NCBI GenBank assembly: GCA_023426425.1
Contig: JAFAAT010000194.1
Location: 1 to 18,813 of the forward strand
Length of the DNA: 18,813 bases
Origin: Bacteroidota bacterium
GTDB taxonomy: Bacteria; Bacteroidota; Bacteroidia; Chitinophagales; Chitinophagaceae
Reading direction: 5' to 3'
Shown here: piece by piece, positions 1 through 5,940 of the stretch
How positions within the stretch are numbered: the first letter of the stretch is position 1
Layout of the letters: every line of letters begins with the position of its first letter
The notes under the pieces: generated by a model
Told to the model about the DNA's origin: nothing
Databases searched by the model: none
Seen by the model: only the letters and a program-made list of their open reading frames with translations
Made by a program: the position numbers and the translations under genes

Positions 1-1390
1 TATGTATTCTTGTCGGGAAGTTGTAGATAGATCCATACAGCCTTAACAGTACTGTGCATAGATAGGCAAGATCGGGGCTTTGGGTTCTTAGGAAATCAAT
101 GTCCTCCCTCGGAGCAATGAACACAGCAGTTGCAGGTCGAAATACGGATTCAGTCAAGGTCCAGAGCTCCTCCTGTTCCAGCAGGCGTAATGCGTATGTT
201 GCTGCAACGGCTTTGAGCTGAAATCTGGTACAGAATTCCGATAGTTCAAAATGATATTCCTGGTGAGGTTCATTGCCTACCGGAACCTGCAGGTACTCGC
301 AGACAGCCTGGTAAACCTTGCGGAGATAATCTTCAGGTGGAAACCGGATGCTGACCTCCTCATGCAAACGTTTCAGGTCTCCATTATGGTAAAAGGAGAC
401 TGCTTGTGCGGGGGTTCCATCACGGCCGGCTCTTCCTGTTTCCTGGTACCAGGCCTCAGGGTGTTCGGGTATATCGAAATGAATCACCAGCCGCACATCC
501 GGCTTATTAATACCCATTCCAAACGCAGTGGTAGCAACCATGATTCTGCTTCTGTCATTCATCCATTCTTCGCTGACTTTTGTTCTTCTCTCTTTCGACA
601 TTCCTGCGTGGTAGAAAACCGCAGGTAGTCCGTTTTGCTGTAGCATCCTGGCAATTGCCTCTGTTTCTCTTCTGCTTCTGCAGTAGATTATAGCAGATCC
701 CCTCGTTTTCTGCACCAGGGCTAGTACAGCGGCTGGCTTTGCTTCACAGTAGGAGATCTCGTATTGAATATTCTTTCTTCGAAAATCATCCTGGAATAGT
801 GCAGGGTTTCTCAGGCCCAGGTGAATACTTATGTCCTGCAGGACTTCGCGGGTGGCGGTTGCGGTTACAGCCAGCACAGGTGCTTTAGGAAACAAAGTCC
901 GCAAACTGCCTATCTTCAGGTAGTCAGGTCTGAAATCATGCCCCCATTGGGAGACACAATGCGCTTCATCTACGGCAATTAAGGTTACATCAAGTTCATT
1001 CAGGTATTCCTGAAACAGGCGGCTCTGCAAACGTTCGGGCGCCACATATACAAGCTTATATGCACCATCTACAAGGTTGCGCATGGATTGTTTCAGTTCC
1101 TTGTAGTGCATGTCTGAGTGGAGACATATAGCCGGAATGTCCTTTTCTTTCAGTTGCTGCACCTGATCCTCCATTAATGAGATCAAGGGAGTAATTACCA
1201 GGCAGACACCCTCATTGCAAATCGCCGGCACCTGATAGCAAATGGATTTGCCGCCGCCAGTAGGAAGGAGTGCGACGCAATCCTGTCCATTTAGCGTACT
1301 GTTGATGATCTCTTTTTGAAGCTTGCGGAAGGAAGTATAGCCCCAATACCGTTTCAGGACCTCCTCTGGAGTACCGGTTCCTTTATCCAT
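1..1390 (-). CDS. recQ: RecQ-family ATP-dependent DNA helicase, C-terminus cut by window edge
   Basis: Superfamily 2 3'-5' DNA helicase acting in recombination and fork repair. The ATG is at 1390 and 463 codons are open to the left edge. In order I see motif 0 (FRKLQKEII, residues 21-29), Walker A (LLPTGGGKS, 41-49), the DEAH box (141-144), the aromatic-rich loop WGHDFRPDY (149-157), the TATAT region (177-180) and motif VI (QETGRAGRDG, 316-325). After motif VI comes a short helical and winged-helix-like segment (about 340-463). The four-cysteine zinc module normally found there is absent; only isolated C364 and C387 are visible. This fits the shorter RecQ paralogue of Bacteroidota (about 630 residues from memory of the family), so roughly 170 residues are missing. 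The start overlaps the upstream gene by 8 bases (ATGGATAA), suggesting translational coupling. Helicase identity is certain; the choice between recQ and a paralogue name is less so. Confidence 0.93.
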   Translation of the reverse strand, partial: MDKGTGTPEEVLKRYWGYTSFRKLQKEIINSTLNGQDCVALLPTGGGKSICYQVPAICNEGVCLVITPLISLMEDQVQQLKEKDIPAICLHSDMHYKELKQSMRNLVDGAYKLVYVAPERLQSRLFQEYLNELDVTLIAVDEAHCVSQWGHDFRPDYLKIGSLRTLFPKAPVLAVTATATREVLQDISIHLGLRNPALFQDDFRRKNIQYEISYCEAKPAAVLALVQKTRGSAIIYCRSRRETEAIARMLQQNGLPAVFYHAGMSKERRTKVSEEWMNDRSRIMVATTAFGMGINKPDVRLVIHFDIPEHPEAWYQETGRAGRDGTPAQAVSFYHNGDLKRLHEEVSIRFPPEDYLRKVYQAVCEYLQVPVGNEPHQEYHFELSEFCTRFQLKAVAATYALRLLEQEELWTLTESVFRPATAVFIAPREDIDFLRTQSPDLAYLCTVLLRLYGSIYNFPTRIH

Positions 1391-1850
1391 AAACCCGATC
1401 AATGAACACAGGCTTAAGCCCATAGTTCCAAAGATGATTCTTAATGTCCGGGTATCGTATCAAATCCTTCAGGCTCGCTGTAAGTATCCAGCTTCTATCA
1501 TTAAATCTGCTCACCTGGTGTGGCATGAGCTGAGCTGCTATGCCAAATTGTTCCAGCGCGAGACCGAGCACAATAATGCTTTGAGGTTGTAATAGATCCC
1601 TCACCTGGTGCCAGGCAAGACACTCCTGGTCTGCCAATGTGATCACATGGTATTGAGCATCGTCCAGCTTACACGCCTGCAGCATTTTTGTCAGAAGTGT
1701 TTTTTCGGCATCCTGATCTGTCAATTCATTTGTGAAGACCAGTACAGGCCTCGGTTCGAGGTTCTTAATCCTGGCTGGAGCTTCGCTCCAGAATTGATCA
1801 TTACTGCTGCTGATAATGTCTGAATTTATGATGTCCGGAATATTATTCAT
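1383..1850 (-). CDS. Small conserved-type protein, possible HolD (DNA pol III psi)-like / UDG-fold protein
   Basis: 155 residues from ATG at 1850; a TTG at 1946 would add 32 residues but would sit inside a promoter-like element and 2 bases from ilvE. I do not recognise a named family with certainty. The pattern resembles E. coli HolD: a beta strand with RPVLVFTNELT near residue 35, a helix TLLTKMLQACKL, then ITLADQECLAWHQ, a strand SIIVLGLALEQFGI, and a C-terminal block SWILTASLKDLIRYPDIKNH followed by LW. HolD has LVMVANDL, then SDVLRAL, then SPALTDLRANP followed by ALW in the same order. Psi has a uracil-DNA-glycosylase-like fold, and the C-terminal block also resembles the HPS..LR.P..K...W region of UDGs but lacks the catalytic HPS. 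There is no signal peptide or membrane segment. It overlaps recQ by 8 bases, so a role in DNA metabolism is plausible. The function is inference; the gene itself is well supported. Confidence 0.72.
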   Translation of the reverse strand: MNNIPDIINSDIISSSNDQFWSEAPARIKNLEPRPVLVFTNELTDQDAEKTLLTKMLQACKLDDAQYHVITLADQECLAWHQVRDLLQPQSIIVLGLALEQFGIAAQLMPHQVSRFNDRSWILTASLKDLIRYPDIKNHLWNYGLKPVFIDRVYG

Positions 1851-1914
1851 AATGCCTGTTTTGCTTTGCTGGACTGCCTTACAAAGGGCATCCGGAAAAG
1901 TTTTCGTTTCTTTG

Positions 1915-1946
1915 CGAAAATAATCGATTCCAAATAACACTGACAA
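1915..1946 (-). promoter_or_regulatory. Possible promoter of the HolD-like/recQ pair
   Basis: On the minus strand TTG (1946-1944), a 21-base gap and TATTTTCG (1922-1915) match the Bacteroidota -33/-7 pattern (TTG, 19-21 bases, TAnnTTTG) with one mismatch in the -7 box. A start near 1908 would leave a leader of about 57 bases before the ATG at 1850. The same TTG is the only upstream alternative start codon of the gene, so the promoter reading favours the ATG. Confidence 0.3.
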
Positions 1947-1948
1947 TT

Positions 1949-3016
1949 ATGAATGTTTCCACGTTAGATATCCGGGTGAAAAAGGTTGAGAAGAGCCGGA
2001 TAAGCCAATTGGACCCTGCAAATATCCAGTTCGGTAAGCTCTATTCAGATCATATGCTGATCGCACATTATGAAAACGGAGAGTGGAAACAACCTGAAAT
2101 TGTACCCTATGGCAATCTGAGCCTTAGTCCAGCTACCACATTTTTTCATTACGGACAGGCAATATTCGAAGGTGTAAAAGCTTATAAGGACCCCCAGGGA
2201 AACCCGATAATCTTCCGCCCACACGACAACTGGAAGCGCCTGAACCGTTCGGGTGCGAGAATGGCGATGCCGGAAGTGCCTGAAGAGCTGTTTATGGAAG
2301 GTATTCGTGCATTGGTAGACCTCGACCGTGACTGGGTGCCTGATGCAGAGGGAACTTCCTTATATATCCGCCCATTCCTCGTGGCTACTGACGAATTCAT
2401 CGGTGTGAAACCAGCAGAGAAGTTCACTTTCATGATCATTACAAGTCCTGCCGGACCGTATTATGCGAAGCCGGTACGCATTCTCGTACAGGATGAATTC
2501 GTGAGAGCGTTCCCCGGAGGCATAGGATTTACCAAAGCTGCCGGCAACTATGGTGCTACCATGTATCCGGTTATGGAGATCCGTAAACGTGGTTACGACC
2601 AGATACTCTGGACAGATGGTTTTGAACATAAATATGTTCAGGAGATCGGCACAATGAATGTATTTTTCGTAATAGGCGACAAAGTGGTAACACCGGAGCT
2701 CAACGATACTATCCTCGAAGGTGTCAGTCGTGACAGTGTCATTACCCTGCTACGCGAGAAGGGTATCGAAGTTGAAGAGCGCCGTGTTAGCATAGATGAA
2801 CTCGCTGAAGCACATAAAAATGGCACGTTGCTGGAAGCATTTGGTACAGGAACTGCAGCATCCATCGCTTCAATAGCCGACCTTACTCATCACGACAATG
2901 TGATGATTTTACCTGATCCTGAACAAGCCAAGATCTCCAACTTCCTGAAAAAAGAGCTGGCCGCCATCCGCTATGGCCGGAAGGAAGATACCAGAGGCTG
3001 GATCACACGTCTGTAA
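1949..3016 (+). CDS. ilvE: Branched-chain amino acid aminotransferase
   Basis: PLP-dependent fold-type IV aminotransferase (355 residues, full length). It interconverts leucine, isoleucine and valine with their 2-oxo acids, using glutamate/2-oxoglutarate, in the cytosol. The sequence follows the eukaryote-like BCAT group: HYGQAIFEGVKAY (67-79), FRPHDNWKRL (89-98), the PLP lysine K196 in GFTKAAGNYG (193-202), then QEIGTMNVFF (231-240) with E232 and the GTMN phosphate-binding loop, and FGTGTAASI (298-306). The ATG at 1949 is 98 bases from the divergent HolD-like gene's ATG, so the two probably share a regulatory region. No Shine-Dalgarno is visible. A weak -7-like TTTCTTTG lies at 1907-1914 without a clear -33. 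It is followed by a strong terminator, so it is probably monocistronic. Confidence 0.96.
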   Translation: MNVSTLDIRVKKVEKSRISQLDPANIQFGKLYSDHMLIAHYENGEWKQPEIVPYGNLSLSPATTFFHYGQAIFEGVKAYKDPQGNPIIFRPHDNWKRLNRSGARMAMPEVPEELFMEGIRALVDLDRDWVPDAEGTSLYIRPFLVATDEFIGVKPAEKFTFMIITSPAGPYYAKPVRILVQDEFVRAFPGGIGFTKAAGNYGATMYPVMEIRKRGYDQILWTDGFEHKYVQEIGTMNVFFVIGDKVVTPELNDTILEGVSRDSVITLLREKGIEVEERRVSIDELAEAHKNGTLLEAFGTGTAASIASIADLTHHDNVMILPDPEQAKISNFLKKELAAIRYGRKEDTRGWITRL

Positions 3017-3041
3017 TTACATGAAGACTTTTAATACTTGC

Positions 3042-3077
3042 CGGGGCTGTTCCAGATGGGGAGCCCCGCTTCTTTTT
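3042..3077 (+). terminator. Rho-independent terminator of ilvE
   Basis: The 7-bp stem CGGGGCT (3042-3048) / AGCCCCG (3062-3068) is followed by CTTCTTTTT, 26 bases after the ilvE stop codon. Confidence 0.75.
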
Positions 3078-3200
3078 ATGCATCCTGGGCCGTTAGACCA
3101 GTGAGTGTCAAAATTGCTGCTGTGTACTCAATCCTTCCTCTGAATACCAACAATAATGTTAGAGACCAAAAACCTCACAGAGTTTGCCCGAGGGCGCCAC

Positions 3201-3255
3201 TAAAGCATCGCTAAAGCCTCACTAAAGCATCGCAAAAGCATCCCAAAGGTATCTC
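3201..3255 (+). repeat. 11-bp-period tandem array, about 5 units
   Basis: Consecutive 11-base units: TAAAGCATCGC (3201), TAAAGCCTCAC (3212), TAAAGCATCGC (3223), AAAAGCATCCC (3234) and a degraded AAAGGTATCTC (3245). Units 1 and 3 are identical. The array lies between the ilvE terminator and the stop codon of the convergent gene at 3274, so it is non-coding. A second array of the same period is at 12059-12102. Confidence 0.8.
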
Positions 3256-3273
3256 CGAGACCTGCCTCGTAAA

Positions 3274-3915
3274 TCAATATTTCTTTCTGAAATCTCCTCT
3301 TTTCCAGGCTTCGAAGAACTCAGCCCAGGCCAATGGGCTAAACACATTCATCGGCCTTTGCTGGCCATAATAATAGGCCTGCTGTGCCTGCATGTTCTGG
3401 TAAGCAGCCTGATTCTCGCGCCCATCCCTGGGCATCATATAGGCTAAAGCCCGCAGCGTCAGGGCATCCGTGTTCTTCCGCGCTATCTCATATTTGTCAT
3501 CGGGGATCTTCCAGTGTTTAAATGCATAGTCGAATTCCTTCTCCGATGGCAGCGCACGTATTATGGTCTCAGGAAGATAAAATGTGTCCTGGACCATCAG
3601 CTGAATCAGGCTCAGGTATTGGCCTTCCACATCCCTGGGCACTGCATATTCCTTTCCTCGAAAACCCAGTGCCGTGAACTGCAGTGTGTCACCTTTGTAA
3701 ACCACAATTGAAAACACTCCCAGCGGGCTTGCTTCAACTCCGCGGTTCTTGTTCTTTACTGTTACAATTGCTCCCGGAACCGCTCTCAGACTGTCGGCGG
3801 TCATTACCACACCATTTATTTGCACCACATTGTCGACGGCTACCTGCGCCCTCAAAGACAAGGTGCCTGAAATGGCCGTAAATATGGTCAGCAATATTCC
3901 TATCCTGAGTAGCAT
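3274..3915 (-). CDS. Secreted/periplasmic protein with carboxypeptidase-regulatory-like (CarbDL) domain
   Basis: 213 residues with ATG at 3915. Residues 1-24 form a Sec signal peptide (hydrophobic core ILLTIFTAISGTLS, likely cut after RAQ); there is no lipobox cysteine. Residues 31 to about 115 have the beta-sandwich pattern of Bacteroidota CarboxypepD_reg-like domains: INGVVMTADSLRAVPGAIVT, GVEASPLGVFSI, then GDTLQFTALGFRGKE. This fold precedes the plug in SusC/TonB receptors and also occurs alone in small envelope proteins like this one. The C-terminal half (116-213) is helical and polar with a Gln/Tyr-rich stretch (QNMQAQQAYYYGQQ, 173-186) and matches nothing I recognise. It is transcribed divergently from mrp across 146 bases. 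An envelope location is likely; the molecular role is unknown. Confidence 0.85.
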   Translation of the reverse strand: MLLRIGILLTIFTAISGTLSLRAQVAVDNVVQINGVVMTADSLRAVPGAIVTVKNKNRGVEASPLGVFSIVVYKGDTLQFTALGFRGKEYAVPRDVEGQYLSLIQLMVQDTFYLPETIIRALPSEKEFDYAFKHWKIPDDKYEIARKNTDALTLRALAYMMPRDGRENQAAYQNMQAQQAYYYGQQRPMNVFSPLAWAEFFEAWKRGDFRKKY

Positions 3916-4010
3916 AATCTAAAGTTAGTTTGTTTCCTTAATCCTGCCTGCCTATCAGATTCTCTGATACATCTATTCCTGATTCTGTAAAACTAACAAC
4001 ACAAAGAAAA

Positions 4011-4046
4011 CGCCTCATGCCGTATTTTTGCGGTTCTTCAGAGGCG
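4011..4046. promoter_or_regulatory. Inverted repeat flanking the mrp -7 box in the divergent promoter region
   Basis: CGCCTC (4011-4016) and GAGGCG (4041-4046) are perfect inverse complements, with an inner CCG/CGG pair (4020-4022, 4031-4033). They enclose the plus-strand -7 box. Read on the minus strand, the same hairpin is followed by TTTTCTTT and starts next to an exact minus-strand TAACTTTG (4060-4053). It could be an operator or a leader terminator for the minus-strand gene. Confidence 0.35.
4023..4030 (+). promoter_or_regulatory. Promoter -7 box of mrp
   Basis: TATTTTTG matches TAnnTTTG exactly and lies 31 bases before the mrp ATG, giving an expected leader of about 25 bases. No TTG is found at the usual -33 distance, so the call rests on the -7 box alone. 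Confidence 0.4.
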
Positions 4047-4061
4047 ATTTAACAAAGTTAT

Positions 4062-5159
4062 ATGATCACAAAGGAAGCGGTATTAGCAGCATTGAGTAAT
4101 GTACAGGAGCCAGATCTTGGGAAAGACCTCGTCACCCTAAATATGATTCAGGACATTGAAATAGACGGGAAAAAATTAGCCTTTTCTGTGATTCTTACCA
4201 CTCCGGCCTGCCCGCTGAAGGAGATGATCGAAAGGGCTTGTATCAATGCCATTCATATGCTGGTAGATAAGGAGGCCGAGGTAAAAGTAAACCTCACTTC
4301 CCGCACAACCACCAACCGGAAGGATAATAAGGATGTGCTGCCCGGCGTGAAGAACATCATAGCTGTGGTTTCCGGCAAGGGAGGAGTAGGGAAGAGCACG
4401 GTGGCCGTTAATCTCGCTTTGGGATTAGCAGCTCAGGGCGCAAGAGTGGGACTGCTCGACGCTGATATTTACGGTCCCTCTGTGCCTATGATGCTGGGCA
4501 TTCGTGATCAGCGCCCCCTGATGAAGGAGGTGGATGGCAAAGGGAAGATAGTGCCAATTGACCGCTTTGGAATTAAAGCGATGTCCATAGGATTGCTGAT
4601 AGATGAAAAGCAGGCGGTAATCTGGCGTGGACCACAGGCTAGCTCCGCGCTCCGTCAATTCATTTCAGATGTATATTGGGAAGAACTTGACTACCTCGTT
4701 ATCGATATGCCGCCAGGCACCGGTGACCTCCACCTTACACTTGTGCAGACAGTACCTGTGACTGGTGCTGTAGTGGTCTCTACTCCGCAGCCGGTAGCAG
4801 CAGCCGATGCAAAGAAAGCCATCATGATGCTTAAGCAGCCTCAGATCAATGTGCCAATCCTGGGCATTGTTGAGAATATGGCCTATTTCACACCTGCCGA
4901 GCTTCCGGAAAACAAGTATTACATTTTCGGTAAGGGAGGTGCAAGGCAGATGGCTGAGCAATTTGAACTTACCTTCCTTGGTGAGGTGCCTATAGTTCAA
5001 AGCATTAGAGAGGGCGGGGACAAGGGAGTACCAGCTGTGGTTGACGATGAGCCCATATCAAAAGCAGCATTTGAAGAGCTGGCTGGTACAGTTGCCCGAG
5101 CAGTGTCTATCAGGAACGCCGATATTGAGCCTACCAGGGTTGTTGGAATGAGTTCCTGA
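4062..5159 (+). CDS. mrp: Mrp/ApbC/NBP35-type Fe-S carrier ATPase
   Basis: 365 residues. This deviant P-loop ATPase carries and transfers Fe-S clusters to apo-enzymes in the cytosol. An N-terminal MIP18/DUF59 domain (about 1-80) contains TTPACPL with the conserved C50. The Mrp domain has the Walker A SGKGGVGKST (104-113), the A' aspartate stretch DADIYGPS (133-140), the IWRGPQ segment (187-192) and the switch DMPPGTGD (215-222). Most bacterial Mrp proteins have a CxxC after ENM.YF that binds the bridging cluster at the dimer interface. Here that segment reads ENMAYFTPAELPENKYYIFG (271-290) with no cysteine. I recall this form in other Bacteroidota Mrp proteins, so it is probably lineage-wide, not damage. 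No nifU or suf gene is adjacent. Confidence 0.95.
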   Translation: MITKEAVLAALSNVQEPDLGKDLVTLNMIQDIEIDGKKLAFSVILTTPACPLKEMIERACINAIHMLVDKEAEVKVNLTSRTTTNRKDNKDVLPGVKNIIAVVSGKGGVGKSTVAVNLALGLAAQGARVGLLDADIYGPSVPMMLGIRDQRPLMKEVDGKGKIVPIDRFGIKAMSIGLLIDEKQAVIWRGPQASSALRQFISDVYWEELDYLVIDMPPGTGDLHLTLVQTVPVTGAVVVSTPQPVAAADAKKAIMMLKQPQINVPILGIVENMAYFTPAELPENKYYIFGKGGARQMAEQFELTFLGEVPIVQSIREGGDKGVPAVVDDEPISKAAFEELAGTVARAVSIRNADIEPTRVVGMSS

Positions 5160-5198
5160 CATGCTGCCAGGAGGTGGCTGGAAAGAGACTCTTTTAAG

Positions 5199-5864
5199 TT
5201 AAACTGACCCCCTTTTTACAGTCTCCAGGATTATGCAGCCCATGACCATCTGAAACTCGCCCATTGTCTGTGGTGATTCAGTATGTTCTACTGCCTGAAG
5301 TACCTCAAAGCCATTGGTAGTCAGGAGCTCTATGATTGCTTCTTTTGAGTACATCCGGAACCCCCAGGACGTGAAGGGTAGTTCTTTCATGCACCATTCC
5401 GGCCTGATGCCCATTACCAGCTTTCCTTCCTGCTTCAGCACTCTGCGAATCTCAGCCAGTTCCCTTTCAGGTTCTTCCCAAAAGTAGACGGTGTTAACTG
5501 TAATAGCTTTATCGAAATTCTCATCATCGAAAGGCAGCCTGGAGGCCTCAGTTTTAATAAAAAGTGCACTGCCAGCTTCTATCAGTGCTTTGTTACGGTC
5601 TGTTGCTTCTTCGATCATGGTGACTGAGAAGTCGCAACCGGTGTAGCGGATGTCTGGAGCTGCGTGCACTATTTCGGATACGAACTGGCCGTTACCCATT
5701 CCGACTTCGAGGACCTTGTCTCCTTCCTGGAGATCGAGGGTTTTGATCGCTTCCAGGTTCATGAACCTGTTCCCGTCATTCATGGTTTCGCCTACTTTCT
5801 TTCCCAGTTCGCCTTCCGGCTGGCGCAACTGTCTTGCAATCTCCTGAAGCATTTCTGTGTCCAT
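5199..5864 (-). CDS. Class I SAM-dependent methyltransferase
   Basis: 221 residues, cytosolic, no signal peptide. Rossmann-type methyltransferase: motif I VLEVGMGNGQFV (51-62) binds SAM; motif II is around GCDFS (76-80); the LPFDDENFDKA segment (110-120) with NTVYFW (124-129) is the usual post-III/motif IV region; EIRRVLKQEGKLVMG (138-152) is motif V-like. The general form is that of UbiE/Methyltransf_11 proteins acting on small molecules, but nothing identifies the substrate. It lies between convergent mrp and the accC terminator, so it is probably transcribed alone. A -7-like box lies immediately upstream. Fold assignment is firm; the biological role is unknown. Confidence 0.88.
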   Translation of the reverse strand: MDTEMLQEIARQLRQPEGELGKKVGETMNDGNRFMNLEAIKTLDLQEGDKVLEVGMGNGQFVSEIVHAAPDIRYTGCDFSVTMIEEATDRNKALIEAGSALFIKTEASRLPFDDENFDKAITVNTVYFWEEPERELAEIRRVLKQEGKLVMGIRPEWCMKELPFTSWGFRMYSKEAIIELLTTNGFEVLQAVEHTESPQTMGEFQMVMGCIILETVKRGSV

Positions 5865-5868
5865 GATT

Positions 5869-5876
5869 CAAATTTA
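5869..5876 (-). promoter_or_regulatory. Promoter -7 box very close to the methyltransferase start
   Basis: Minus-strand TAAATTTG (5876-5869) matches TAnnTTTG exactly. A start 4-7 bases downstream would fall at or within 2 bases of the ATG (5864), implying a leaderless or nearly leaderless mRNA. No -33 TTG is present, so support is limited. Confidence 0.3.
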
Positions 5877-5879
5877 GGT

Positions 5880-5912
5880 GTAAAGATAAAGGCTGTCGTG
5901 AGAGACAGCCTT
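5880..5912 (-). terminator. Terminator hairpin of the efp-accB-accC unit
   Basis: A perfect 9-bp stem AAGGCTGTC/GACAGCCTT (5912-5904 with 5897-5889, minus-strand reading) with a 6-base loop, followed by the moderately T-rich TATCTTTA. It starts 29 bases after the accC stop. Confidence 0.6.
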
Positions 5913-5940
5913 CAAGAAAGTGAAATTGAAACCAGGTTTG

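Noticed and set aside
251..628. A 125-codon plus-strand open frame.
   Set aside because: It is antisense to the helicase core and linker of recQ, whose motifs are intact in the opposite strand.
1949..1951. A confident ilvE promoter in the short gap with the divergent gene.
   Set aside because: The only -7-like box (TTTCTTTG, 1907-1914) has a mismatch at a key position and no -33 partner, so it is mentioned but not listed as a feature.
3201..3255. CRISPR-like array.
   Set aside because: Units of 11 bp are directly adjacent with no spacers, and no cas gene is present.
5160..5198. Bidirectional terminator between mrp and the methyltransferase gene.
   Set aside because: Only a short CCAG/CTGG pairing and a T run without an adjacent stable stem are visible.
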